From assembly GCA_036937835.1 (NCBI GenBank), contig CM072880.1, positions 13,398,501-13,462,500 of the forward strand: a stretch of 64,000 nt of DNA. The letters run 5' to 3'. Source of the DNA: Pampus argenteus. Taxonomy: Eukaryota > Chordata > Actinopteri > Scombriformes > Stromateidae. A model generated the notes under the pieces. The model made no database searches. It was not told where the DNA came from and saw nothing but the letters and a program-made list of their open reading frames with translations. Of the stretch, positions 45,598 to 58,052 are shown piece after piece (the stretch's first letter is position 1; every line of letters starts with the position of its first letter). The translations under genes were made by a program, and so were the position numbers.

Positions 45598-45669
45598 TGA
45601 CCTTGACGTGATTTGAACACGCAACCTTCTGATCTGGAGTCAGACGCGCTACCATTACGCCACAAGGTC
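45598..45669 (-). tRNA. tRNA-Trp (CCA), variant
   Basis: 72-nt cloverleaf on the minus strand, CCA anticodon. Acceptor GACCTTG / CAAGGTC is fully paired. The D arm reads GGCGTAATGG instead of GGCGCAACGG. No run of four T is seen within about 30 nt downstream on its strand, so termination may be weak. Confidence 0.88.
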
Positions 45670-48600
45670 TTGATTAAAATAGCATGAATAGCATGTTTTG
45701 TCCTCTATAAACAAAAAAAGACTCTCCAAATTTGGTATATATTTGGTTTTTGTATTGACCAGGAATTTATTAGAAAATGCACTTCTTTAGTTTGTATCTG
45801 GCAGCATATTTTAGCTCAGAGTTAAACACACACCAGCCCCACACCCAGAGCTGTTTACAGTAGGTCTGCACCTCTTCATCTTCACAAACAGGCTGCATGA
45901 CTCTGCCATCATTTCCACTTTTACTCTTACCACCAGCAGCCTGAGACTTAGATGGACTCTCCAGTGGCTCTCTTCTCACACCACGCCTCCAACTCTGGTG
46001 GTCTTAAAGAGAGATTGATGGGGCTTTCCTCCATCACTCACTACCTTTAATGAGAGCAGGCTCAGTGAAAGCAGTGGGCGGAGGGGGAGGCGGGTTGATA
46101 GAACAGGGGGTGAGGGGGTTGGAGGGAGTCAAATGGATACTATGGCACTTACATCACCTTCCATCTCGAACTGAACCGCAGCAAAACTGGCTCCATCTCA
46201 GTCAGTCAGTCATTTTGTTCATTGCTGTTGAAATGTTGTGGGTTGGCTGTACTCAAACATGTTTGTAAAAAAAACAAAAAAAACCCAACTTTTTTGTCAT
46301 GTCATGAAAATAGAATAAAATAGAGTAGGGTAACACTTGCACCATACAGGGTGGCACGATAAAAGTAAAATTCATGTGGGCCTACATGTTTTGATCTGGT
46401 TTGACTGCAGCTTATTTTCAGCTTAGCTTAGCTACAGTGAGATGTATGGCAGTGTTGTTACAAACTTATTTCATGCATCGGCAGGTCCTGAGATCACCTT
46501 AAGTGAATGTGTGTGTGCATGTATGCATGTGTGTGAAGATTCCTATTCTCCCCGGTGTAATTGTGTCGCTAATTCACTCATCGATGAATGCTGAGCTCAT
46601 TAGATTTAACCTTGCGGCACAGCCTCTGGTGCTTTCTCTCAACGTCTTTTTACTCTTTCTCAACCTACCTCTCCTTTCCTCACCTCCTCTTATTCCTCTT
46701 CTATTCCCACGTTTTCTTCTCCTTTGTTCTCCTTTTCTACCCTTCCCAATGACATGCTTCTGTTGTTGCTGTTTGTTATTTTTTCATCCCCAATTACTTC
46801 TATACTTTCAGGTGGGTTTTTTTCTAACTGCTCACAGTGAGAAAGCATATCTACTGAAGGTATTCACACTACTTTATGATTATACATTTCAAATTTAATG
46901 TTGAGGCATTGTAAGATGTAAGACTTAAGAGATAAAAGCACAGAGCATCATGGCGGGTCATGTTGAAACGTGTGAATAAAGTGGTGCATTACATTCTGAG
47001 GTTTCGATCGTTATGGTTGGTTGATCCATTTGCAAAAAGGAGAACGTGGGAGTGAGCAGCAGCAGCAGTAGTGAGGGTAAGACGGTTGCAGCCTGGAGAC
47101 ACAAAATACTCAATATTGTTCACTGTTTCATTTCTAAACTTTCCAGCTGGTGCCCCTGTAGAGAGATGATCAAACCCATATGAAAACACCATGTCTGTGC
47201 ATTACCATAATTAACTTTTCACATGCCCTTTCTTTTAGTGCACATCTTGAATGGCTTCTCTTTTCCTCTCCTCTGCTTCTCTTTTCAAAAGCACTTCATT
47301 AGTTGTGGGTGGATACCCTGAAAGGTAAATGATGTTAATTATGTTTGGAAGATAAGTTGCCATTAGTAGGGCAATATGAGAAGATAGAGCTAGAAACACA
47401 AGATACTCATACTTCTTTTTTTGAGGTTAGGGATTTTTCTCTTTTTGACACAACTTTGGACAGAGGTTTTTTATCCAGCTGGATTGATAGTGGCTGCAAT
47501 TATATGCTTCTAGTTTTACTGGATGATAGACAGCTTTGGAGCCAGTGATGGGTTTATATTAGGCAGGTCTAGAGAGGAGATTTGACTCATGGTGTTGACA
47601 GTTTAAGTGTTTTACTGCAGTGTTCAAAGTCATCTGCAGAGTCTCACTGTAGCTGACAAGGCCTGTTTGAACCCTCGCTGGCATCTATGTATACATGGAT
47701 CCAGATGCATGTGCACACAAATGGATACACATGAAGCTGTGAATGGATGAATGTACAGTGCATCTTGGATGGTGACGACACACAATATATACAGTTTTTT
47801 TTTGCTTGTGAGTGTCTCTCAGCCTGAATAAGCTCAGAGTCCAATGATATGACTTTAAGAAAACTTCCGGATTTTACCGTTGTGTTCCAGCATTTAGTCA
47901 CAGTGCACAAAGTCTGTTTCAGTGACACTAAGAAGCACTAGGCTGCACACTTGCACTACTGCAACAGGCTGCTGACAGTGTGTGTGAGCAGGCGTCTCTG
48001 TCAGCCTTTGGCTTTGAATACAACTCATGCTGCCAAGCTTCAATACAATGAACAGAAAAACAGCCGAATGTCTGTGTGGCTTTATGCGTTCTGTGCCTCG
48101 AAATGACTCTGGGGACGCACCAAAATACACAAGCTAATTGCATTAATCTGGTATAGAAAATCAGCTAATCTCACGTCAACAACAGTTTCAAGAGTCTAGG
48201 AAAAGATGTCATAACCCTGAGATAATTATTCCCTAATCCTTCATGATCTCAATAAATCTGAGCAGACTTGTCAAGTTGAATTTCCTAGCATCTCTAACCG
48301 AGGCTGAAGGAAAACTGGATTGAATTCAGTAGCTGTTGGAACTGTGTGTCAAGCACACATCATCTCCACCCGAGATTTATTAAGGTCCTTATGTCAGAAT
48401 TATAACGCAATGGCATCAGAAAATATGATATATTTTCATGGATGGCACAAATCCCATGTGTCCAACCACCACCTGTGAATCATTTTCCAAATATGAATCT
48501 GTGTGTCATATGATGAATATGTATAGAAACTTCTTGCTGTCCCAGTGAAGGTGTTGAGGAGAGGACTGTAGTTAAATACTGGGCTGCGTCAAGATGCAAA

Positions 48601-51300
48601 CATGTAGGGTTGCACACAGAAGTGCTTAAAACATATATGTGTGTCTGGATTAATGAAAGATTAAAGAGTAAATGGATGCCTATTCATTATCACAGTCATC
48701 GCACTATAGAACAGTGAGTAGTTTTGTCAGGGCAATGATTTAGGCTGTGTGATGTAGCTACTTTACATAATAACTTCAGCAAAATAAACACACAATCGTG
48801 CACTTAGAAAGATGGAAAAAGTGATAAATTGCACCTTTACTTAAACAGACAAAACAGAGCATTAGGCAGCGCATTAGCCAGGGAGACATCATAATCATGC
48901 CATTATGTGATGAGGGTTTCTGGTGAAATTCCTGGCCTTAAACTAATTCTTCAGGCTTTTATCTCTGTTTGCATGACGCGTCATCTGGCTGTCTTTTCGA
49001 TTTTAGAACAAACATAAACAAATCCTATTGACTTGTTAATGGAGGAGCTGATAGATGAGTATTCCATCAGCACATGCATTATAGAAACGAGACATCTCTA
49101 AAAACAGGGATGAGGTTATGTTAGGAAAGAATGAGACTAGCCGGTTGTTCAGTCTGATTCAGGTATCTGGTGTTCCCAGATAGAAGAAAGAAGCTTCGTC
49201 CTGATCTGGTAGATCCACCTTCCTGGTTGCTGTGACTGTAAGTGTTCCTACAGGGCTGGAAGGCAGCTCTGTATTGTATGTACATGTTGTTTGTTAGAAA
49301 AACAAACCTAGAATTCAAGTTTAAAAGTAAAAAATATATTGGTGTTTAGAACCAGCAGTTTTGATGTATTTGTGTAGTGCATTGTTGGTTATGCACAGGA
49401 TAGTGAGACAGATTTCCGTTTTTAATCTTGGATAGTTTTGAACCATACTTGTGTTGTTTAAACACAACACAACCTGCAACTGTAAAATCAGATATTCCCC
49501 TATTGTGTTGCAAATGGTTGCACTGCAATTCCTCTTACTTTTCCTCTTTCACCATTGATTCTATTCATCTAAACACATCCTTTGTACTTGATCCCTTTTC
49601 TTTCTCTCTGTCTCACTTTTGTCCTCCTTTCCTGCTTACACCAACCTACACGTAAGCTCCCCACTAATGTTGCCTCTCTTCAGCCCGAGGTACCTTTCCT
49701 ATGTGTTGGCTGTTTCCTGTGCAGGGTCAATGAGCTTTTCCACAGCTGCAGAGCAAACTCCTCCATCACTCAATGGGGTGTGGGTGGGGGGGTCGGTGGA
49801 TTGAGGATATGAGAGTGAAACACAGTTAGTCTGAGGTATCTGAACTCCAGACCTCTTTTAATACCTCGTCACTGTGCACAAGTGCAGATTCTCTGAAGCT
49901 TTTCCTTGCTTTCCTTTATTGACTTTACAGATTTGACTGTTAGAGGTCATGATTGTCTGTGGAAGAGTGCAGTGCCTTTGTCACACAATCTGCAGGTGTT
50001 ACTGATCTCTAATGGATTAATCATAAAGAATTAGTTTTCATTTTTACTGTTTCTTCACATAATCGGTTTATTCTGGCTCACTGTTCTTTCACTTTTTCTC
50101 TCTTGCAATATTCCTGCAAGGTCCTTAGTAAAAACCCGAAGCCTTTTCTAAGTGCCCTGCATATTTCCTCTTCCAGCAGCCATGCAAACACAAACACTGA
50201 TGCTGATCCCCCAGAGACCGATCACTGTAAATCGAGCTGTTACTTACAGGCTTATATAGAGATATGAGCATCCTCACATGCACAGTGCTTCTTCCTCCAC
50301 TTTACTTTGTCAGTCCTTGTCCAAGTAATGACTTATTATCACCGGCGAATGGACATTGTTAGAGAGCAGAGCTCAGTCTGAGGATTGGTGAGACATAAAC
50401 ACAGTGCACAAGAAAACACAGGCCCCAACTGGTTCCAAATACAAACGCACATCTGGACTTTATTTCTCCCTTTCCTCGTCTTTATAGACAGCTTTCTTTC
50501 CCTTTGCTTACATCTCGTGTATTTTTGAGTCCATCACTTCACTGTAACTCTGTGGCTCAGAGTTTTAGACGTCAGTGTTTGTGGGTTTTGGATGTTTGCC
50601 CCAGTGTTCCTTTAGAATGTGGCTTTCATCAGCTCTTTTTGTCCCGGCCTCTTCCCGTCTGTCTCTATGTATTTTTTTCTTGGCAAAGATTCAAAAGTTT
50701 GGACGTTCCTGTCACAACCTGAAAAAGACAGTGTATTGTGTTCAGATTTGAACATGTTTCCATTACACTCCACAAAGCCATTTATCATATAATCCATTTA
50801 TTTCACAACATGCTGTATGTACATGATCTCAATTTTAAGTATTTCTTTAGATCATTAACACTCATTTTGACAACACTTTGACATTATAGAGGGGAACAGC
50901 TATATGGGGATTGAAACTTTACATCTCTACACTCACATCTATATCCTATCCACTGCACATATTCATCTTTTTATTATTATTTCACATTTTCCTTTTTGAC
51001 AGGCCTGTACAGTTTTAAATGTGTCATACTGACTGACTACACACACACAATGTTGTTTCTATAGTCTTTACCGAACAGTTTTATACATAGTGCAGGAGAA
51101 TTTCAGTTTGTCCTCTGTGACATGAGCTAATTTAGAAATAAATAACTTCCAGCTGTGGTGTTCATTGCACAACACATTTTCACAGCACTGTCTTTTGTCA
51201 GGGGATCATTAAGCACTGTTGTATTTGATTCAGGCACCCGATGTCATTGGGGGAGACTTGAGTGCGGGTTAGCGATGGAAGTTGTGTGTTTCAGAGGTGC

Positions 51301-51372
51301 AACCTTGTGGTGCAGTGCTAGCGCCTCTGACTCCTGATCAGAAGGTTAAGTGTTCAAATCATGTCAGGGTCA
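51301..51372 (+). pseudogene. Decayed tRNA-Trp-like gene with CCT anticodon
   Basis: 72-nt tRNA-Trp-like sequence on the plus strand. The anticodon at 51333-51335 is CCT instead of CCA, the first base is A (breaking the G1 pair), the D-loop GG is GC, and the T stem has A-G and G-T mispairs. If made, it would read AGG (Arg), but damage to A box, acceptor and T stem suggests a pseudogene. Confidence 0.8.
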
Positions 51373-52212
51373 ATGGTTTCAAGGCTTTAGGTGTTCACAG
51401 TGAAGTACAGGCATGTTGAAACATTGTGGATACTTGACATTTTTCCTGTATGGGTATTTTCTCATGGATTACAGGCTGCTTTTCCTCACTGTTCATCTGC
51501 AAACTGTCTTTCAACCACTTTACACTGGTACCTTCTGCCTTAACTGACAGGCTTAATGTGTGATTAAGCTACATAATTTGACTTAACTTAGTTGACCTAA
51601 TAAATTAATTATAGTTTCATCAGGTACCTGTAAAAAAGCAACCACAATAACAGGAATTACAAGATGAGAATAGATAAACAACATAAACAAGGGGTAAATG
51701 TAGGCTTTATTTTCTGTGATTTGTTTCATCCATAATCCATTCTGTATATGACACACAATTCTATTTTTATTTTAAATACTCTACATATGTGATATACTGC
51801 AATTATACACGTGTTACTATATTTACTGAGTGAGGCGAGTGGGCTGATGGTTGTGATGGATAATATTTTGAGGGCCTTCTTTTTCTGTTTTTTCCAGAAA
51901 CCTTGTCTGCTACTGCTGGTCAGTGTCAGGCTTTGATTGTTTGGTTTGGAAATAAATGTCTTAGGCAGTGTTAAATCACGTCTGGAGTTATGCCATGTCG
52001 AAGGCAGACGGTGGGCACATGAAGGAGGATGTATGGATTGTATGTGGTGCTATTAGAGTACTCTTTAGTGGCCACATGAGCTTATTTTGTGCGCAGCAGT
52101 TGCAGTGCAGATGTGGTGAGCATGGTTCACTGTCTCAACAAGAGAGATCAAAGCGCTGACACTCCCTCCTGCAGGCATATGCTATACATATGTTGTCCTT
52201 AAACCTACTGGG

Positions 52213-52218
<6 letters not shown>

Positions 52219-52241
<23 letters not shown>
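52219..52241. repeat. (CA)n microsatellite
   Basis: CA run of about 11 units in pard3 intron 1. Confidence 0.9.
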
Positions 52242-52243
<2 letters not shown>

Positions 52244-53030
52244 ATACAGTACAATAAAATGAACCAATCCTCACACCTTTCTTTATGAGGTGTGTGATTT
52301 AGGGATGCCACGCTGAGGACATTTTCCCACCAGTGTTACAACACGAGATATTTGTCAGTGACGCTCATCCGTGTGCATTATCTGTGTTGTATTTCACACT
52401 AACCCGACCTCATTAATGTTATCAGGTCCCTATTACCATTGGGTATAAATCTGAAATCTTGCGCTTTTGCCGTTCGCTTTGACACCAAATCCTCCACCAA
52501 CGTCTTGTCAGTCATCTCTCTTTCTCTCCTCACTCTCGTCACGTGATGAGTGAAATCTGACTCCACTACTCTGTGCTGCGGCTCTGCTGCTGCTGACGGT
52601 CACAGAACAGACACTTTCGCTTTATAAATGTAGCATCTGTCGTCCAACTAAGTGTTGATAACACGCTTAGTATTTTCCAAATTAGGGTTCTTTTATTTGA
52701 TGAACGTGGACATTGATGAAAAAAAAAACAAAGCAAGTGTGTTCCACATCTGCAGTCAGTGAAAGAGCTGTGTGTGTCGTGACATCTCCACTGCGGGTTG
52801 TCTTTTCTTGGTGATTGACCATGTGTACTGTGTTTCTCTTGGCTGGTTCAGAAGTTCCATCTGGCAATCATAACCTCTGTACTTATGAAATAATAAACAA
52901 AAGTGTGCCGAAAATTTTGCTGACTGCTGCCTCTTAAGTAGACAGTAAGTAATGCCCAACCAGTTTTATTGAATCAGCAGGTCTTAACATGCAGGGTCTA
53001 CACATCAGACTGTCGGTGCCATTTGCTGCT

Positions 53031-53078
53031 GCTCAAGTATAAACTGTTGTCTTTGCTCAAGTATAAACTGTTGTCTTT
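53031..53078. repeat. Exact 24-bp tandem duplication
   Basis: Two adjacent identical 24-bp units starting GCTCAAGTATAAACTGTTGT, at 53031-53054 and 53055-53078. No mismatch, so recent. Confidence 0.95.
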
Positions 53079-53871
53079 GCTTTGCAGGTTGAAAATTGCA
53101 GGGATTTATTTCTGTTGCTCGGTTATTGTTTTGAATGCTGGTGTGGTTCTTTTTTTATATGTGAAGCTCTCAGTAACAAAAACTTGAAAGTGCCACATCC
53201 ATAGTGAGAACACTCATTCATTGTTCTCTTCTTCTTGTCTTGAGGATAAAACGTTGTAAGAATACAAAGAAAAAGATGCACTGGCAATGAATAATGGAGG
53301 GCATGATGTAAGGAAAGTTGTCAATGTACATATTTTACTGTAACGACCACCCTATAATTGAGATATTTCACATCTGCACCAAATCAGATTTTTCCTATTT
53401 CCGGTTCATGGCTGAGCAGATGGCCTGGACTCCCTCAGGGGTCTCAGCCTAAAATGTCCTTTCAGTAACGTAACACTCTCACCCTTTGCTTCTGATGTCA
53501 GAGATTTTGTGGCAAGAATTTGAAACTGACAAATAGACTTGTTAGCAAACCCTTAAGGATATTTTCCTTTTGCTGTGTTCAGTCCGTGGGATCAACCAGA
53601 GGACAGTAAATGCTTACAACTGAACCAGAATAATGCTGGTTTTTAACAGCAGCTTGCTGCATAGTAGTGACAACCTCCTCATCAAGGTTTAAATGCTCGT
53701 TGGCATTACCCTTTCTTATCATCATTTACTGTATACACCAATAGCTTGCTTTACAAGCCAGAATGTCACATAGTTTATTAAATTTTTATGTTGGCAAATA
53801 CATTCATCCCAGTTTTCAAATCATGTTATTTTGTTCTATGATCCCAGAAGTTTTTTGATGCTGAAGACAGG

Positions 53872-53875
<4 letters not shown>

Positions 53876-53954
<79 letters not shown>
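53876..53954. repeat. (GT)n microsatellite, long
   Basis: About 39 uninterrupted GT units, the longest dinucleotide array in the window. Confidence 0.97.
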
Positions 53955-53956
<2 letters not shown>

Positions 53957-56900
53957 GCCTCCCTGCTGTTGCTAATGACCACTTGTCTCAGATGGAGTTA
54001 AACTGGCTAATGCCCAAACAAGCTACCCATCTTGGCAGTCCAGACAGATTGCTATTAAACATGCTAATAAAATGTGACTTTGGGATGCAAGCCAACATGC
54101 TAACCTGTTAGCTAACACACTGTGAGCTCTCTAGAGTTCATAGTGCAGTTCTCATTTAGGATTAGGGTAACTAAACTGATCACTCATGAGTTCCCTAAGG
54201 TGGTTATTTTCACCATGTGTAACACATTCACTAATTGATGTTACCTCTTAAATTATCTGACATACAGCAGCCCTGTAATAACTGGCATGTTCTGTCTGAA
54301 GTTTTGCTCTTTAATTGACTTAATGATGTATCATTATGAAACTACTCAATGAGAGCCTCATGTGATAATGTCTGTTTTAATTTGTTAGGAAGACCTTCAT
54401 CACAGCAGCAGTTCCAGCTCACGCTGAGCCATGAGGCAGCATGTCTGGCCTGTGTGGACACACACACACATGCATGTGCTCTCCAACCTGTTTTTTTTAT
54501 CCAGACCAGATGCTTAGCTTTCCACGTTGTACTTACTAGATGGTTGATGTGTGCACTTGTAGTCCTGGAGAAACAGGGTTTAGAGACTACAAATCCCTCA
54601 CTCAAGCAGATCGCACAGCAACAGAGACGACTGCAGGGGTTGATTTAACCACATCACTTATCCTAAAATTCAGAAAGCTTTGTTTGTCTGTGCCTTTATA
54701 GTGACAGTGGGATGTTTTCTCTGGCTGTCTGCTCCTCTCCCCTCCACAGCTACAGCATGAGACTCTGGGGAATTGACAGTCTAACTCTGGCTCAGTGTGT
54801 AAAGGTGTGGCAGACATTTGGAGGGTCTCCATGTCGAGAGGCTGCATGATTTGGCTCGGTGTCTGACAGGCTGGCCTGTATTACCAGCTTGATCCGTTGC
54901 TAACCTCTCTGGCACCAGTACTGCCTCTCTATAGTAGTACACAGCATGGAGGGATGTTTGAATGTTGGCCAACATACATACATAAATATATTGTTTAGCA
55001 TTTATATGTTGATACGTTTAAACTTATGTCTCTCGGTGCAAATGAAAGTTTCTGTCAGTTTTGTGGAGAACGTTTGCTTATTTTTAAAGAATAAGCAAAT
55101 GTTCCCTAAAGAACTGGGTTCTTTGTAGGTTTCTAAATGACATATATTGAGCCACTAACCCACATGCTGTTCTTGCAACTGAATAGTTGAATGAACTGAA
55201 TGATTATTCATGAAGTGCGTTGTTCATTGGAAAAATGACGAGTGAACAAGGGAGGAAGTTTGAGATTTGTTTGCGTTTGTTGTCGGCCCATTGTGAGTGC
55301 AGACTATGCCAAAGTAGACTGTTAACAGCTCATTTTATATTTTCAAATGGCTTAAAACTGTACGAAGCTTAGTGCCGCCATGAACACTGAACTCTGCCAA
55401 GTAACAGTATAGCTTATTGTGCTTTATATTGATGTTCTAATAAATAGTAGATATGCAAACAGATTCATCCTAAGTGGAAATCAGACATACTTATAGATCA
55501 TTTTGAATTGTATTTTTTTGTGTTGCTTGATGGTGTAGCAGTAGATACTTCTGTACAACATTCTTTCTATTTTAATAATTTGATATGGAGAGCTAACTGA
55601 ACTAACTAACTACTATGTTTCCTCTCTGTTTATATGTCTGTGGGCACATACAGTACCGCCATATTTCTGTCTCAGGGTGGAGTAGATGCATTTTTCTCTC
55701 TGAAACAGAGTTGTAAATTACAGTGTCTGCAGTTTCTCACAATGTGACGTGTAAAGGTCTGTTGAACATGTTTCTTTGTATCATGCTGTATATTATGGGT
55801 GTGTTCTTATGGATAATGACATGCTGTAGGTTTCTAGTGTGTGCAGTGTCTGCATGTATGTGTGTAGCGAGGTGTCATATTTCTCTCAGCGTTGTACTCT
55901 GCAGGTTGTAGTTCCTCTGGGCAGGCAGGGCATCAATAATGCAGAGACCCTGGAGGTGACTTTGTCTCAGAGGAATACCAATGCAAGACTTCCCCCAGTA
56001 TACTTGCTGCTTGCTTAAGCCCATTATTATCAAACCATGCACACATACATACAGACAGAGTGATGTGAGCCAACAGTTTGGGATTTGAAGACAGAAAATG
56101 TTGCTGAAATGGAAATGCAGCCTCAAGGGACATTCAGTGTATCTGAGTGAGCTAAATTAAACCTGGTCAACCAAACCAAACAGGAAAATCAACTGTTGTC
56201 TCCCATTGACAAAAGTTTGTCTCGCCCACAATAAATCACGTCAACAAACCAACTGTTGGGTTAATTAGGGATAATGAAGCCTTTCATAAACATCTAGTAT
56301 TTAGCTCTTTATGAATTTGCAGTGTCAGCTTGTCAGGGAAATCTTGACTTGATGACTTAGGCACAATGCTTGTCAAACTATCAGTAATATTAGCTGTGTA
56401 ATTATTTGATGCTTTTATTTGCCTTTTGAAGTGTGTGTAGCCCTCTTTTTTGTTTTCACACTCACGTTTGAAATAAAATCTAAATCTAGAGAACACGTAA
56501 ACTGAATTATATGATACCCTGCAGTAGTAGCAACAGTTGTCTGCTACTGCCATATATCATCTGTTTTGCATTTGTTTAACTTTCTCCTGATGCCAACAGT
56601 GAACCTTTTAATAAGGAGATAAGGAGCTATGGAGGTGTGTGTATGTGTGTGCGTGTGTGTCTGTGTGTGTGTGTTTATGAGTCACAGGGGGGAACATACA
56701 CTATAAATCCCAGCCAGTATTGTGCAGCAGAACATGAACACTGACGGTGGGTGGTTGAAAGGGTTGAACTACTGGGTTGAACTGGTGATTCACAGGGAGG
56801 TCTGTATTTCCAGAGGTTAGAGGTCACAGCCTAATGTTGCCGTCTAAGCTCCTTGCTTGCACAGTGAAAGTCTGGAGATTCCACAGTTCTCTCCAAATGA

Positions 56901-57692
56901 GTTGTTGAGATTTTTGTTGTTGAATGGTTGTAATAACTTTTACTACTAGAAATCTAAATGTTGCTGTTCTTTACTGTTTACTTAAACTGTAATGTGCTTC
57001 AGTGCAAATCACACTTAAAAATCCCTAAGCAATCAGCTCCAAGTGTAATTTTAATCATTTTCTTTTTCAGTGATGTTTGCCTTTTTCTGTTTGAGACATA
57101 TAATCAGTTTAAATAAGAGCCTTTCTGCTGATCATAAATTGCCTTCTTTTGTGAAAAGGGTGAGCAGCAGCCATGACCAAACCTTGAACCCTGAGCAGCC
57201 TTTACTAGATGTTAATCTAACTTTAATCACATAAGGTAATGGAGAGACTACAGATAAATAGATGTGGTCAGAAGTCAGATATAGAGAGATAATTAATTAT
57301 TCAGAAAACATCCTTTTATAACAGCACTTCAACTGTGTTTTTGAAGTGGGTGCAACAGTGAGCACAGTATTGTTCTACTTTGTGGCTGTGTCTGTCAGCT
57401 GCTTGAAAACGTATCACCTCTCTCCCACTTCCTCAGTTTACAGAGCAGTACATGTTGATGTGATCGTTAGATAAGACACAGAGCTGCCTTTCATATGTCC
57501 TGTAAAATGTAAACCGTGGCTGCTTGTAGTTTGTATCATCCTGCTTGTTCTCTGTCTTCATGGGATAATTTAAATGCTTACCAATCCACAATAGAGAGTG
57601 GCATTGTGTCTCATGCATTTATTAATTTGTGTCTTACAAAGGTTTTCCAACTTTCTTGGCCGCTGTGAGGTCTGTCAGACTCTGAAAATATT

Positions 57693-57764
57693 TGACCCCG
57701 ACGTGATTTGAACACGCAACCTTCTGATCTGGAGTCAGACGCGCTACCGTTGCGCCACGAGGTC
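57693..57764 (-). tRNA. tRNA-Trp (CCA)
   Basis: 72-nt cloverleaf on the minus strand, identical to the copies at 26829 and 37514. The downstream flank AATATTTTCA is also shared with the 26829 copy, which gives the TTTT terminator and implies a shared, recent origin. Confidence 0.96.
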
Positions 57765-57996
57765 CTGTTGTAGCCTTTGACATTCGAGAAGCCCGTGTAG
57801 CCATTCCTCCTGTGGGAATAGCAACACTTGCAGGAGCTAATGCAGCAATCATAAAACACACACAGGCGCATGTTCTCTCTAGTTTCCTCCAGGGCACGAG
57901 TCTTTGTGTGGTCTTTGACAGGAATAGGCAACCCACTCACGTATAAAGAGACAGATAATGGAGTGAAGAGAGCTATTGTTTGGACCTATGTCACAA

Positions 57997-57997
<1 letters not shown>

Positions 57998-58051
<54 letters not shown>
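57998..58051. repeat. (GT)n-(GA)n compound microsatellite
   Basis: GT run immediately followed by an interrupted GA run. Confidence 0.93.

Positions 58052-58052
<1 letters not shown>

Noticed and set aside
57611..57940. 109-codon minus-strand frame
   Set aside because: It is a read-through of the tRNA-Trp gene at 57693-57764 and its flanks.
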